A stretch of DNA of 41,339 nt. Origin: Lachnospiraceae bacterium UBA4260 (GTDB taxonomy: Bacteria > Bacillota > Clostridia > Lachnospirales > Lachnospiraceae). Location of the stretch: positions 1 through 41,339 of the forward strand of contig DGWK01000001.1 of NCBI GenBank assembly GCA_002395235.1. The letters are read 5' to 3'. The notes beneath the pieces were generated by a model. That model worked only from the letters and a program-made list of their open reading frames with translations, was not told the origin of the DNA and did not search any database. Made by a program: the position numbers and the translations under genes. Each line of letters starts with the position of its first letter. Position 1 is the first letter of the stretch. Below, piece by piece: positions 23,232 to 31,489 of this stretch.

Positions 23232-25325
23232 ATGAGCTATCGAGGAACAAAATTGAGCAAGCAGACAAGATCCCTGGAAAAGAGAAACCTGGTCGTGGAA
23301 AATGCAATTTCAGGCATTCACAATCGAGGCAGAGGCGGGAAGTATCGCCACTTCAAGCGCCGGAAATTGAAGCAAAAGCTGCAAAGGGAAGCAGAATATA
23401 AAAGGACCGTAGAAGAGCGGATCCGGAAGGCGGAAGCCTTGCTCGAAGAGGCAAAACTCTATGCGAGATATTGCCCGGAGGAGGCGGAGAAGCTTGCCGC
23501 ACGGGCAGAGAGACTGCATTCCACCAGAAGTTCTGAAGGAAAGAGCGCAGCCGGTAAAAAAGCTGAGAAGTGGGCGGGAGTCGGGCCCGAAGTCATCAGC
23601 GCCGCAAGCAGTTCCCGGACAGCTTCTGCTTATAAGGCAGATGCGAGAGCCGAAAGCCGGTTTTCATTTTGGGAGCCGCCCGTACGTGAAAAAGATCCGC
23701 AGGTCGCTGCCATCGAAGAAGCGATCCGCTCCGGTGAGCGGAACTTCATGGACGGAGTTTCCTATCGGGTCAACCCCGTGGATACTATGAAGATGATTAC
23801 GGCCAGCTCTGTTTTCGGCGAGCCGCAGTATTATCGCAGCGGAGAAACGGCGAAAGCGAGGATCCTGGAAGGAAGGTACGGCGTTGACGAGACGTTTGCT
23901 GAGTACAGCCTTCGCATGCTCGATCCATACAAGGGAATGAACACTTCCCAGGTGATGGTGAAGGCGATCGATGACGCATTGACGGCTGATTATGGTGAGA
24001 CACTGAAGTGGGCCGCCGAGCTCAGGGAGCGCTACGGGATGCGGCTGAACCCCCAGATCATCATGGTGAGGGCGGCCGTACATCACCGCAGGAAAGCTTT
24101 TACCAATGCGCATCCCGGTGAATACGGAAAGATCGCGCAGCAGGTCATGAGCCGCGGTGACGACGTGACAAATCAGGCACAATATTGGTTGGAGATGAAA
24201 AGGAGCAAAAATAGGCTCCCTGCCATCCTCAAGCGAGCCTGGGCACAGAACATCAGCGACATGGACGCCTATACTATGGCAAAGTATTGCCACACCGGAA
24301 TCGGTCTTGTGGACATCGTCCGCATCTGTCATGCAAAAGGGCCCCTTGTGGATATTTTGATGCAGACAGGAAAAGTCCCGATGCCGGAAGGACAAGACAC
24401 CTGGGAGAGGCTTCGCGCGTCCGGAAAGAGCTGGCAGGAGATCGTGCACGAGATCCGCATGCCGCACATGGCGCTGCTTAGGAACCTCAGAGGTATCTTT
24501 ACCGAAGTGCAGGATCCGGAAACGAGAGAAGAAGTGCTCGCGCTCTTAAAGCGCGGCGTGCGAAAGGGAAAGCAATTCCCCTTCCGCTATCTCTCGGCAT
24601 GGGAAGCGGTCAAAGCCGAAGGGAGATCCTGGGCCGGACAGGTTCAGGATGCACTGGAAGACTGTATGGGAATCGCCTGTGAGAATCTTCCTTCTCTGAC
24701 GGGCAGGAGCGCGTTCCTGACGGACAATTCGGGATCCGCCTGGGGCGCATGCACGTCCGAATGGGGAACCATGAAAGTCGCCGATATCGGGAATCTGAGC
24801 AGCGTAATCGGTGCCGTGTGCAGCGAGGAAGGCGTGGTATTCCCCTTTGGCGACAGACTGGAATCGGTCAAAGTCAGAAAAGGCGAGGGAATCCTTAAGC
24901 AGGCCCATCATGTCGGGGCCATTGGAAAGGGCTGCGGCGGGGGAACGGAGAACGGCATCTGGCTGTTCTTCCGGGACGCCATAGCGCAGAGGCAGCACTG
25001 GGACAACATCTTTGTGTATTCCGATATGCAGGCGGGCCACGGCGGACTCTACGGGATCTACAGTGAGGATTACGCGGCCATCGGAGCCTGTGTATGGGGC
25101 AGATACATAGATGTGAACATGCTGGTGAAGCTGTACCGGAAACTGGTCAACCCCAAGGTAAACGTATTCTGCATTCAAACTGCCGGATACAACAATATTT
25201 TGGTACCTGAGTACGGATACCGCACAGCCGTCCTTTACGGATGGACAGGCAAGGAACTTCTCTTTGCCGACGCTATGAATCGGATATGGGATGAACTGGA
25301 AGCAAGAGAACCTGAGAAGCAGTAA
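23232..25325 (+). CDS. Ro60-like protein (TROVE plus vWA) with basic N-terminal extension
   Basis: 697-aa homologue of the Ro60/Rsr RNA-binding ring. Residues about 1-125 are a very basic, coiled extension (RNRGRGGKYRHFKRRKLKQK-like) not usual in the family. The TROVE HEAT-repeat region covers about 150-480, with NPVDTMKMITASSVFG, LPAILKRAWAQNI, AKYCHTGIGLVDIVRICHAKGP and MALLRNLRG. The C-terminal vWA domain has the metal site D498-x-S500-x-S502 (DNSGS). Rsr proteins bind Y RNAs and misfolded RNAs and help RNA turnover after stress. AAAGGAGGTGAG precedes ATG 23232. A foldable leader lies upstream; TIR and kinase genes lie downstream. Confidence 0.9.
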   Translation: MSYRGTKLSKQTRSLEKRNLVVENAISGIHNRGRGGKYRHFKRRKLKQKLQREAEYKRTVEERIRKAEALLEEAKLYARYCPEEAEKLAARAERLHSTRSSEGKSAAGKKAEKWAGVGPEVISAASSSRTASAYKADARAESRFSFWEPPVREKDPQVAAIEEAIRSGERNFMDGVSYRVNPVDTMKMITASSVFGEPQYYRSGETAKARILEGRYGVDETFAEYSLRMLDPYKGMNTSQVMVKAIDDALTADYGETLKWAAELRERYGMRLNPQIIMVRAAVHHRRKAFTNAHPGEYGKIAQQVMSRGDDVTNQAQYWLEMKRSKNRLPAILKRAWAQNISDMDAYTMAKYCHTGIGLVDIVRICHAKGPLVDILMQTGKVPMPEGQDTWERLRASGKSWQEIVHEIRMPHMALLRNLRGIFTEVQDPETREEVLALLKRGVRKGKQFPFRYLSAWEAVKAEGRSWAGQVQDALEDCMGIACENLPSLTGRSAFLTDNSGSAWGACTSEWGTMKVADIGNLSSVIGAVCSEEGVVFPFGDRLESVKVRKGEGILKQAHHVGAIGKGCGGGTENGIWLFFRDAIAQRQHWDNIFVYSDMQAGHGGLYGIYSEDYAAIGACVWGRYIDVNMLVKLYRKLVNPKVNVFCIQTAGYNNILVPEYGYRTAVLYGWTGKELLFADAMNRIWDELEAREPEKQ

Positions 25326-25347
25326 GCTGCATTCTCGGGTTCTTTTT
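25307..25347 (+). terminator. Ro60 terminator spanning the stop codon
   Basis: AGAACCTGAGAAGCAG (25307-25322) pairs with CTGCATTCTCGGGTTCT (25327-25343), with one bulge and one G-T pair, then TTTT. The Ro60 stop TAA (25323-25325) sits in the loop, so the last codons form the left arm. This separates the Ro60 gene from the TIR gene. Confidence 0.82.
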
Positions 25348-25348
25348 G

Positions 25349-25419
25349 TGTGTCATTGGGGACGTATCAGCTGACACATTTTGGGCAAAATGTGTCAGCT
25401 GATACGTCCCCGTGACACA
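25349..25419. repeat. 71-bp near-perfect palindrome
   Basis: Arms 25349-25383 and 25386-25419 are almost perfectly complementary (one TT/G irregularity) around a 2-base centre. The core GGGGACGTATCAGCTGACAC and its complement resemble REP/MITE-like palindromes scattered in Clostridia and linked to Y1-type transposases. No transposase is in the window. It lies between the Ro60 terminator and the TIR gene. Confidence 0.85.
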
Positions 25420-25522
25420 GATTTATGGAAAACGTCGGGTGATTATGGTAGGATAAAAGCCAGATAATGAAAGCAGCTCCCGGATGAGAGAAATCTTGTC
25501 AGGCGTCTCGTGGAGAGAGATC

Positions 25523-27151
25523 ATGAACAATAAGGCAAAAGAAGTATTTATAAGCTACAGCACGAAAGACAGTGAAATCGCGTTCGCGCTGCTCGAAGTA
25601 TTGGAATCCTACGGCCTTGAGTGCTGGATCGCACCCAGAAACATTCCCAAAGGAGCGCAGTGGGCGGAGGAGATCGATAAGGCGATCCAGAATGCCAGAG
25701 TCTTTGTGGTCATCGTCAGCTCCCATTCCATAGAATCCAAACAGGTCCCGAAGGAGATCGCACTGGCCGTTTCCTCCTGCGAGAGTATTTTCCCGTTCCG
25801 GATCGATGACACCGGACTGAAGGGAACATTCCGCTATTATCTTTCCGACTATCAGTTTACGGACGCCACCAGCGATTCAAAGCAGAAAATGACAGAGCTG
25901 GCGGAAATCATCTGTTCTTCGCTCGGGAAACCGATTCCGGCAAAAGAGCCTGAGAGCAAGCCGGAGCAAGGGCAGGAAACAGTGCCTCCGGTCAAAACAG
26001 AGCCGGTCTCGGAAGAGAAACCCGAACCTGCCGCGAACAGCGCCCCGGCAAAGGATGCACCGGTGAAGAACGAGCAGAAAAGTTCTAAAAATCCGCTCAT
26101 GATCGGCGCGATCGCCGCGGCAGCAGTCATCGCTGTAATTGTTGGATTTGTATTAGGCGGAAAAGGCAAAAAGAGCGACGTGCCCGCGGAGCAAACCGCC
26201 TCCGCCGTGCAGGAAGAGACACAGGAAAACGCCGCAGAGAGCACTCCGGAAGAGACGCAGGAGAGCGCTCCGGAAGAGACTCAGGAAGACACTCAGGTAA
26301 CTACATCGGAAGATGCTTCAGAGATCACCGAGGCCAGCACCTCCGGAAGCACCTCCGCAGAGACTGCTTCGGAAGTCGCTATAGAGCAGAATCAATTGAC
26401 CGGACTCGTTGGCTCCTGGAAAAAGGTCGCCTATGAAGACCGCGGCGCGGAGACGAAAGTCAATACTGACGATCTTTTCACTCTGGCAGACGGTATGCCG
26501 TACTTCTCAATGAATGATGCCTTATCGAGCTCGGCCGGCAGCGCGCTGACTCCGGCCCTGTATCTGGAGGACGGCGGCAAGTATGATGTGACGTTTTCAG
26601 TTTCTTATGAAGATACGTTTGACGGCAGCATATCCGATAAATCCACCAGCGGAGGCTTTTCGCCGACGCCGACCAACATTGAAATGGTAACGGGCATTCC
26701 GGATGTGAATCCCACCGGTCTGACCTATGAGGACTGCTATCCGGAGCGGTATCTTTTTGTCCACATGACCGGAACTTATACGGAAAGCCCTGTCAAAAAA
26801 TCGGACGTCGATACGTGGCTGGTCTATAAAAAACAGTATCCGCTGTTGAGTAAGAGCATGATGCCGGCACTGGCGGGCAAGTGGAAAGACAACATGGGCA
26901 ATCTCTGGGAGTTTAAGACGGAGGGCGTGATATTTGCTTTCAGCTTGACCGACACGGGCGGAAATGTTTATAACGGAGTAGAATACCTTCACTACAACGC
27001 GAACAAGGACAAGAAAAATTTCTTTGAACACATTAACTTCAAATTTGATAAGTATGAGACCGGTTACTATTCGGTCGTGTCCTTTGACGGTCAGAAACTT
27101 GAGATGTTTGACACGGATTGGAACAGTTTCGTATTGACCAAAGAAGAGTAA
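25523..27151 (+). CDS. Membrane-anchored TIR domain protein
   Basis: 542-aa protein. TIR domain at residues about 6-135 (KEVFISYSTKDSEIAFALLE, WIAPRNIPKGAQWAEEIDKA, VSSHSIESKQVPKEIALAV); E78 sits where catalytic TIR proteins have their NADase glutamate. A Pro/Glu-rich linker follows, one membrane segment at about 192-213, a Glu/Thr/Ser-rich stretch with EETQE-type repeats to about 290, and then an outer region with two lipocalin-like openings (LVGSWKKV, LAGKWKDN). I chose ATG 25523 (GGAGAG upstream) over 25484. The TIR would face the cytoplasm and the rest the outside. The kinase gene follows 27 bases later. Signalling or defence role is inferred. Confidence 0.87.
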   Translation: MNNKAKEVFISYSTKDSEIAFALLEVLESYGLECWIAPRNIPKGAQWAEEIDKAIQNARVFVVIVSSHSIESKQVPKEIALAVSSCESIFPFRIDDTGLKGTFRYYLSDYQFTDATSDSKQKMTELAEIICSSLGKPIPAKEPESKPEQGQETVPPVKTEPVSEEKPEPAANSAPAKDAPVKNEQKSSKNPLMIGAIAAAAVIAVIVGFVLGGKGKKSDVPAEQTASAVQEETQENAAESTPEETQESAPEETQEDTQVTTSEDASEITEASTSGSTSAETASEVAIEQNQLTGLVGSWKKVAYEDRGAETKVNTDDLFTLADGMPYFSMNDALSSSAGSALTPALYLEDGGKYDVTFSVSYEDTFDGSISDKSTSGGFSPTPTNIEMVTGIPDVNPTGLTYEDCYPERYLFVHMTGTYTESPVKKSDVDTWLVYKKQYPLLSKSMMPALAGKWKDNMGNLWEFKTEGVIFAFSLTDTGGNVYNGVEYLHYNANKDKKNFFEHINFKFDKYETGYYSVVSFDGQKLEMFDTDWNSFVLTKEE

Positions 27152-27178
27152 AGCAGAAAGCATCAGTTGCAGGCGGAA

Positions 27179-29548
27179 ATGGCAGCAAACGAGAAGAGTT
27201 ATCCGGGCGCGCTCCCGAGAGGCACAATACTGAATAATAGCTATAGGATCCTCGAGACGATCGGCCGGGGCGGCTTTGGCATGATCTACAGAAGTGAGAA
27301 TGTGAACACTAAGGAGATCTTAGCAGTCAAGGAGTACTTCAACCTTGATTTCATGCATCGGAGCGAGGCGGACGGCAAGAGTGTCATCTATGAGGAAAGG
27401 CACAAAGAGCGCTTTGAAAAGGAGAAGGAGCTCCTCCTGAAAGAATCGGATATCGTCAGGAAACTCGGAGAAGACGAATATATCGTCAGGATCTATGAAA
27501 GATTCCAGGAGAACGGAACTGCCTATATTGTCATGGAGCTGATCGAAGGAAAAACGCTCCTGGAGTCGATCAGAGAAGACGGAATCTGGGATCCCGAGAC
27601 CGTGATCCGGAAGTTCAAGCCGCTAATGCTGACCATGGAGAAAGTCCACGACAAAGATGTTCTTCACCGCGACCTCAGTCCTGACAATATCATGGTGAGG
27701 AAGGACGGAACACTCTGCATTCTGGATTTTGGCTCTGCGAATAAAAACACAGCCGGGACAAAAAAGCATACGACGGTAGATAAAGAAAACTATTCGGCTC
27801 TGGAACTGAGAACCGAATCGATGAAACTCGGCAGGTACACGGATGTGTTCGGCCTCTGCGGCACAATGTATTTCGCAATGACCGGGAACGCGCCGATGGA
27901 TGTGAGTATCCGAAGGCTCGGGATCGAGGAGCTTGCGCCGCCTTCCAAATTCGACATTAAGATTCCGGAGTCCGCGGAGGCGATCCTCATGAAGGGGCTG
28001 GAGCTTGCACCGGAGGACCGGATCGGGGATATGGAAACTCTTTATAAAGAGTTTGACGAGATCTATCCCGACCTCTCCGAAGAGGAAAAGCGAAGGAACC
28101 GAATCCGCCGCCGTATTCTGACGGGGGTGGCAGCGGCAGCTGCGCTGGCTTTCGTCGCGGTCAGCGGCGCATTGTTCTGGTATAACAGAAACAGGATCCG
28201 ACTGGGAATCATCGCTTCTTTAAAAACTACGGTCTCAGGGGAGGAACTGACGGAATCCGAATACGAGGACACACTGGACGCGGTCAAGAAAAGATTCAGT
28301 GCCCTCGGAGGTGAAAACGGCTATGTACTGGAGTCGCGGGAAGACAGGACGGCTGTTTTCCAGGTGGCGCAGGCAAGCTATAACGGGACTGATCCGGACT
28401 GGGTGACAGAGTATCTGATCTGCCGGCCGCTGAATCTTTTCCTTTACAGCTATAGCGGGGAGGAGCGCATCCCGGCGGGACAGCTCCTGCAAAAAGAGGA
28501 CGTTCGGGACGCCGTTTCCGTGCAGGATGGAATCCGTATAGAGCTTACACAGTCTGCGGCGGAAAAGTTCAGGGAACTGTTTGACGGAAATGGTCAAAAG
28601 ATCGCGCTGGGATTTGATACTGATCGGTATGATAATGCATTATTGCTTGATGGAAGAGCAGATCCGGACGGCTATGTTCTTATCTACAGAGATGCAGAGC
28701 ATCGGGTTCCGGACGAGCTTCTGATCAGCGCCTTCACAAATGCTCCGACGTCTGCCGCGTTGCAGTATGAGTGCGAGAGGGCGGTCAGCTGGGAAGAGCC
28801 GTCCGCCTCTCTTATGGCAGGAAAAAACCAGGTGAATGAGAGAGAGGTCCCCGGTATTTCTACACTGATCTACTACAAGTCGATCTTCTATGATCCGAAG
28901 AAGAAAGGGGAGGAACTGCAGTTTCAGTACATTCTCAAAAATCGTCTGGACAGCCTCCGGATTCCTTATGCGATCGGAAAGGAAGCGTTTGAAGGGAAAC
29001 TCTATGTCGTCAAAGTGACAAAGGGGGCTCTGAGCTATGAAGAACTGACGACGCTGGGAAAGACGCTGGCTCTGCAGATGAGCGATGAAGAGGGAGCGCC
29101 TTATCGGACGCTGCTTTCTTCTCAGGTCGCGAAAGACCCGGGGGCAGGCGCAATCATTGTCACATTGGAAGAAGAGGACAGAGCGGAATACTCGAAGATT
29201 CTGAACAGGATGAAGGATAACGGAGAGGAGAGCGCTTTTTTGTCCCTCACAGATTATTCGGATCCGATGCCTTTTGTCAGCTGCGGGATCGAGGAAGCCG
29301 AAAAGGATGTCCGAGAGAAAAGTGGTCTGTATTTTGACAAGTACCTGCTGGGCAAAAGAGAGAATGCAGTCAGGGTCACAGATATATGGTGCGATTATGT
29401 GGTCACTTCACTGATCGAAGGGCCTGTCCACAATTATTCCGTATTTGACCTGCAGACTATGGACAGGGATGACATCCCGGTCATTGAAAGCGCGGACGTG
29501 TGGCCGGAAAAGCTGTTCATCGATCCGGATGGGCGGCAGGAAAAGTGA
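27179..29548 (+). CDS. Transmembrane Ser/Thr protein kinase
   Basis: 789-aa kinase. Cytoplasmic kinase domain at residues about 22-290: glycine loop GRGGFG 29-34, K51 in AVKEYF, HRDLSPDN at 163-170 with catalytic D165, and DFG at 183-185. One membrane segment at about 313-335 after a basic RRNRIRRR stretch. The outer part of about 450 residues has no PASTA repeats; one piece (residues about 410-490, TQSAAEKFRELFDGNGQKIA) recalls the P1 head of SecD. Start is uncertain: ATG 27179 has GGCGG only two bases away, and a TTG at 27167 is possible. It lies 27 bases after the TIR gene, probably cotranscribed, and ends before a strong terminator. Confidence 0.9.
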   Translation: MAANEKSYPGALPRGTILNNSYRILETIGRGGFGMIYRSENVNTKEILAVKEYFNLDFMHRSEADGKSVIYEERHKERFEKEKELLLKESDIVRKLGEDEYIVRIYERFQENGTAYIVMELIEGKTLLESIREDGIWDPETVIRKFKPLMLTMEKVHDKDVLHRDLSPDNIMVRKDGTLCILDFGSANKNTAGTKKHTTVDKENYSALELRTESMKLGRYTDVFGLCGTMYFAMTGNAPMDVSIRRLGIEELAPPSKFDIKIPESAEAILMKGLELAPEDRIGDMETLYKEFDEIYPDLSEEEKRRNRIRRRILTGVAAAAALAFVAVSGALFWYNRNRIRLGIIASLKTTVSGEELTESEYEDTLDAVKKRFSALGGENGYVLESREDRTAVFQVAQASYNGTDPDWVTEYLICRPLNLFLYSYSGEERIPAGQLLQKEDVRDAVSVQDGIRIELTQSAAEKFRELFDGNGQKIALGFDTDRYDNALLLDGRADPDGYVLIYRDAEHRVPDELLISAFTNAPTSAALQYECERAVSWEEPSASLMAGKNQVNEREVPGISTLIYYKSIFYDPKKKGEELQFQYILKNRLDSLRIPYAIGKEAFEGKLYVVKVTKGALSYEELTTLGKTLALQMSDEEGAPYRTLLSSQVAKDPGAGAIIVTLEEEDRAEYSKILNRMKDNGEESAFLSLTDYSDPMPFVSCGIEEAEKDVREKSGLYFDKYLLGKRENAVRVTDIWCDYVVTSLIEGPVHNYSVFDLQTMDRDDIPVIESADVWPEKLFIDPDGRQEK

Positions 29549-29576
29549 CGCGGCTGATGGACGGAAAACAAAAAGT

Positions 29577-29622
29577 AAGAGTTATTTCGACGACCTGAGA
29601 GTCGCTGAAATAACTCTTTTTT
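29577..29622. terminator. Bidirectional terminator between convergent genes
   Basis: AAGAGTTATTTC (29577-29588) pairs perfectly with GAAATAACTCTT (29607-29618), with a smaller CGAC/GTCG stem inside, followed by TTTT on +. It serves the kinase on + and the 461-aa gene on -. Confidence 0.9.
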
Positions 29623-29634
29623 ATGCGTATGAAC

Positions 29635-31020
29635 TTATTCCTCAAGTCCCATCAGCTGGTACCAGGTCTGGTCAGCGCTCTTGGACAGGCGATATAAACG
29701 ATACAGATGGAAATTCTTCTCGGCCAGGGCAAATTTGTTGACTTCGTCCATGAGAGTCATCATGGGGTCGTCGGACTCAAGAAAGCGGATCACAAAATCG
29801 TCGAACTCATCGTCCGGATCCAGGGCTGTGTAGCCGCACTCGCGCAAAATGGCATTGAGCCTGTCCCGCGTGATCGCCTGGTCGGAGCTCAGTTTGCAGT
29901 TGCTTCCGAAGAAGATCAGGAAGCAAATCAGAGTCGTGCGGTCAAGATCGAGGACACCCTTAATATAATTTCTGACCGCGCTCTCGCCGGAGCGGTCTTT
30001 CTGGTAGCCTCTTCGCGGATTATCCATGGAATAGGCCTCATCGAGCTCCTTCTCGCTCTTTTCAATCGTCTCCGCAGCCCAGGCGATGATCTCATCGTCG
30101 GTCTTGTGCCTGAGAGAGTGGTCGTATTTTCTGGCTGAGGAGGCAAATTTTTTGCGCATGCCGGCGGGAATGGATTCGGGGTTTCCGTAGTATTCGAACT
30201 GAACCTGCATCCAGTCCAGGGACACGTAGCCAAAATAGAAATAATTGAAGGCTTCAAAGATCTCTCCGGGGGAGATAGCGGCATCCTCAAACATCTCGCG
30301 CAGCTGCTGTTCGGAGAACCTGCCCCTCTTGAGCTGGGATTTAATCTTGAAGACAGAAACTCTGTCCTGTGCTTCTTCCTGTCCCCTTCCGGTCTTCTCT
30401 GCTCTGATATACTGCTCTATGATGTCCTCGAGATAGTAGAGAAGGTATTTGCAGAAATAGTATCTTGTCTTTTCGCGGACACTGCTGAAGGAACTGAGGT
30501 TTTTCTCGATCCACTCACGGAAGTCGGCCTCGTTCGAATGCCGGATGGTTTCCTGCATCATGCGGGTCATGTGACGGGTGAATCTGCGGCCGTCGCGCAC
30601 TTCCGAATTCTCATCGATATAGTCCCGCAGATCGCGCATCGTGATCTTCTTGTCGGACAGATCCGTATCCTGTTCGGCAATCTGTTCCCTTAAATCTGTG
30701 CATCTGGATTCGAGCTTTTTCCAGTCCTCGTAGGAAAGGCCGTTGTAAAAGGCGTAGATCAGCGTTGCCTCCCAGAAGTTTCGGGCATAGAGACGCGCGC
30801 ATCCGAATTCGTCGAGCTTTCTGCCCAGCTGTCCCAGAGTCAGATGCTCCATAAAGCCAAAAGCGATGAGGCGATAGCGGAGAGGAATCTTGTTTATATC
30901 CTTAAAACCCGGATTAATGCATCGCTCGAGGAGCGTGGAGGCGGAATTGTCTTCGAGCAGGTGCTCAATGATTTTTTCAAATAGGATGTTGTCTGCGTTA
31001 GCGGATTTTGAACCCGACAT
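29635..31020 (-). CDS. Unknown 461-aa helical protein
   Basis: I do not recognise this protein. From ATG at 31020 (ribosome site AAGGGAGGAAAAG) it is 461 aa, charged and mostly helical by composition. There is no signal peptide, membrane segment or clear catalytic motif. Residues about 55-115 (EHLTLGQLGRKLDEFGCARL, ARNFWEATLIYAFYNGLSYE) may be a helix-turn-helix-like unit, and residues 385-461 form a second conserved-looking end with YTALDPDDEFDDFVIRF. Convergent with the kinase and divergent from the ATP synthase operon. It may belong to the TIR/kinase group, but opposite orientation makes this uncertain. Confidence 0.8.
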   Translation of the reverse strand: MSGSKSANADNILFEKIIEHLLEDNSASTLLERCINPGFKDINKIPLRYRLIAFGFMEHLTLGQLGRKLDEFGCARLYARNFWEATLIYAFYNGLSYEDWKKLESRCTDLREQIAEQDTDLSDKKITMRDLRDYIDENSEVRDGRRFTRHMTRMMQETIRHSNEADFREWIEKNLSSFSSVREKTRYYFCKYLLYYLEDIIEQYIRAEKTGRGQEEAQDRVSVFKIKSQLKRGRFSEQQLREMFEDAAISPGEIFEAFNYFYFGYVSLDWMQVQFEYYGNPESIPAGMRKKFASSARKYDHSLRHKTDDEIIAWAAETIEKSEKELDEAYSMDNPRRGYQKDRSGESAVRNYIKGVLDLDRTTLICFLIFFGSNCKLSSDQAITRDRLNAILRECGYTALDPDDEFDDFVIRFLESDDPMMTLMDEVNKFALAEKNFHLYRLYRLSKSADQTWYQLMGLEE

Positions 31021-31101
31021 ATCTTTTCCTCCCTTCTGATGGATAGCATGCAAATATAATAGCATTCAAACGGCGAAAAGAAAACGACGCCAAAAATATA
31101 A

Positions 31102-31130
31102 TTGTCACGAGCTATGAAAAAGTGTATCAT
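31102..31130 (+). promoter_or_regulatory. Sigma-A-type promoter of the ATP synthase operon
   Basis: TTGTCA (31102-31107), a 17-base spacer and TATCAT (31125-31130), 27 bases before the first gene of the operon, in the gap from the divergent 461-aa gene. Confidence 0.65.
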
Positions 31131-31156
31131 AAACATGACATACAGGGAGGAAGGTA

Positions 31157-31420
31157 ATGAAGAACTGGGTAGAGATTTCACAGAGACTGATCATGCTGGG
31201 ACAGCTTGGACTGTCGCTCATGATGCCCATACTGATCTGTCTGGGAATCTGCTATCTTCTCGTTACGAAGGCAGGGCTCGGATTATGGATCTACATTCCG
31301 GGCTTTATTTTTGGCCTCGGCGCGTCCTTTATGACGGCCTATAAGATGTGGCTCAGCGTCACCGATAAAGAGAAGAAAAAGGCGCAGGAAGAGCCTCCCG
31401 CATTCAACAGGCATTCATAG
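31157..31420 (+). CDS. AtpZ/AtpI-like ATP synthase accessory protein
   Basis: 87-aa protein with two membrane segments (about 12-35 and 42-65) and a charged end. Start of the ATP synthase operon, with GGGAGGAAGG before ATG 31157. The pattern WVEISQRLIMLGQLGLSLMM ... GLGLWIYIPGFIFGLGASF is that of AtpZ/F1F0 ATPase-associated small proteins, which help insert the c-ring or carry Mg2+/Ca2+. Exact role not certain. Confidence 0.8.
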   Translation: MKNWVEISQRLIMLGQLGLSLMMPILICLGICYLLVTKAGLGLWIYIPGFIFGLGASFMTAYKMWLSVTDKEKKKAQEEPPAFNRHS

Positions 31421-31443
31421 CCGCTGCGGATCCCTGCGTGAAG

Positions 31444-31479
31444 TATGAGATAAAATGTGAGATAAGATTTGAGATAAGA
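31444..31479 (+). repeat. Three tandem 12-bp repeats before the atpI-like gene
   Basis: TATGAGATAAAA, TGTGAGATAAGA and TTTGAGATAAGA follow each other at 31444, 31456 and 31468. The array ends two bases before the ribosome site of the next gene (start 31490). Confidence 0.8.
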
Positions 31480-31489
31480 GGATTGAGAG

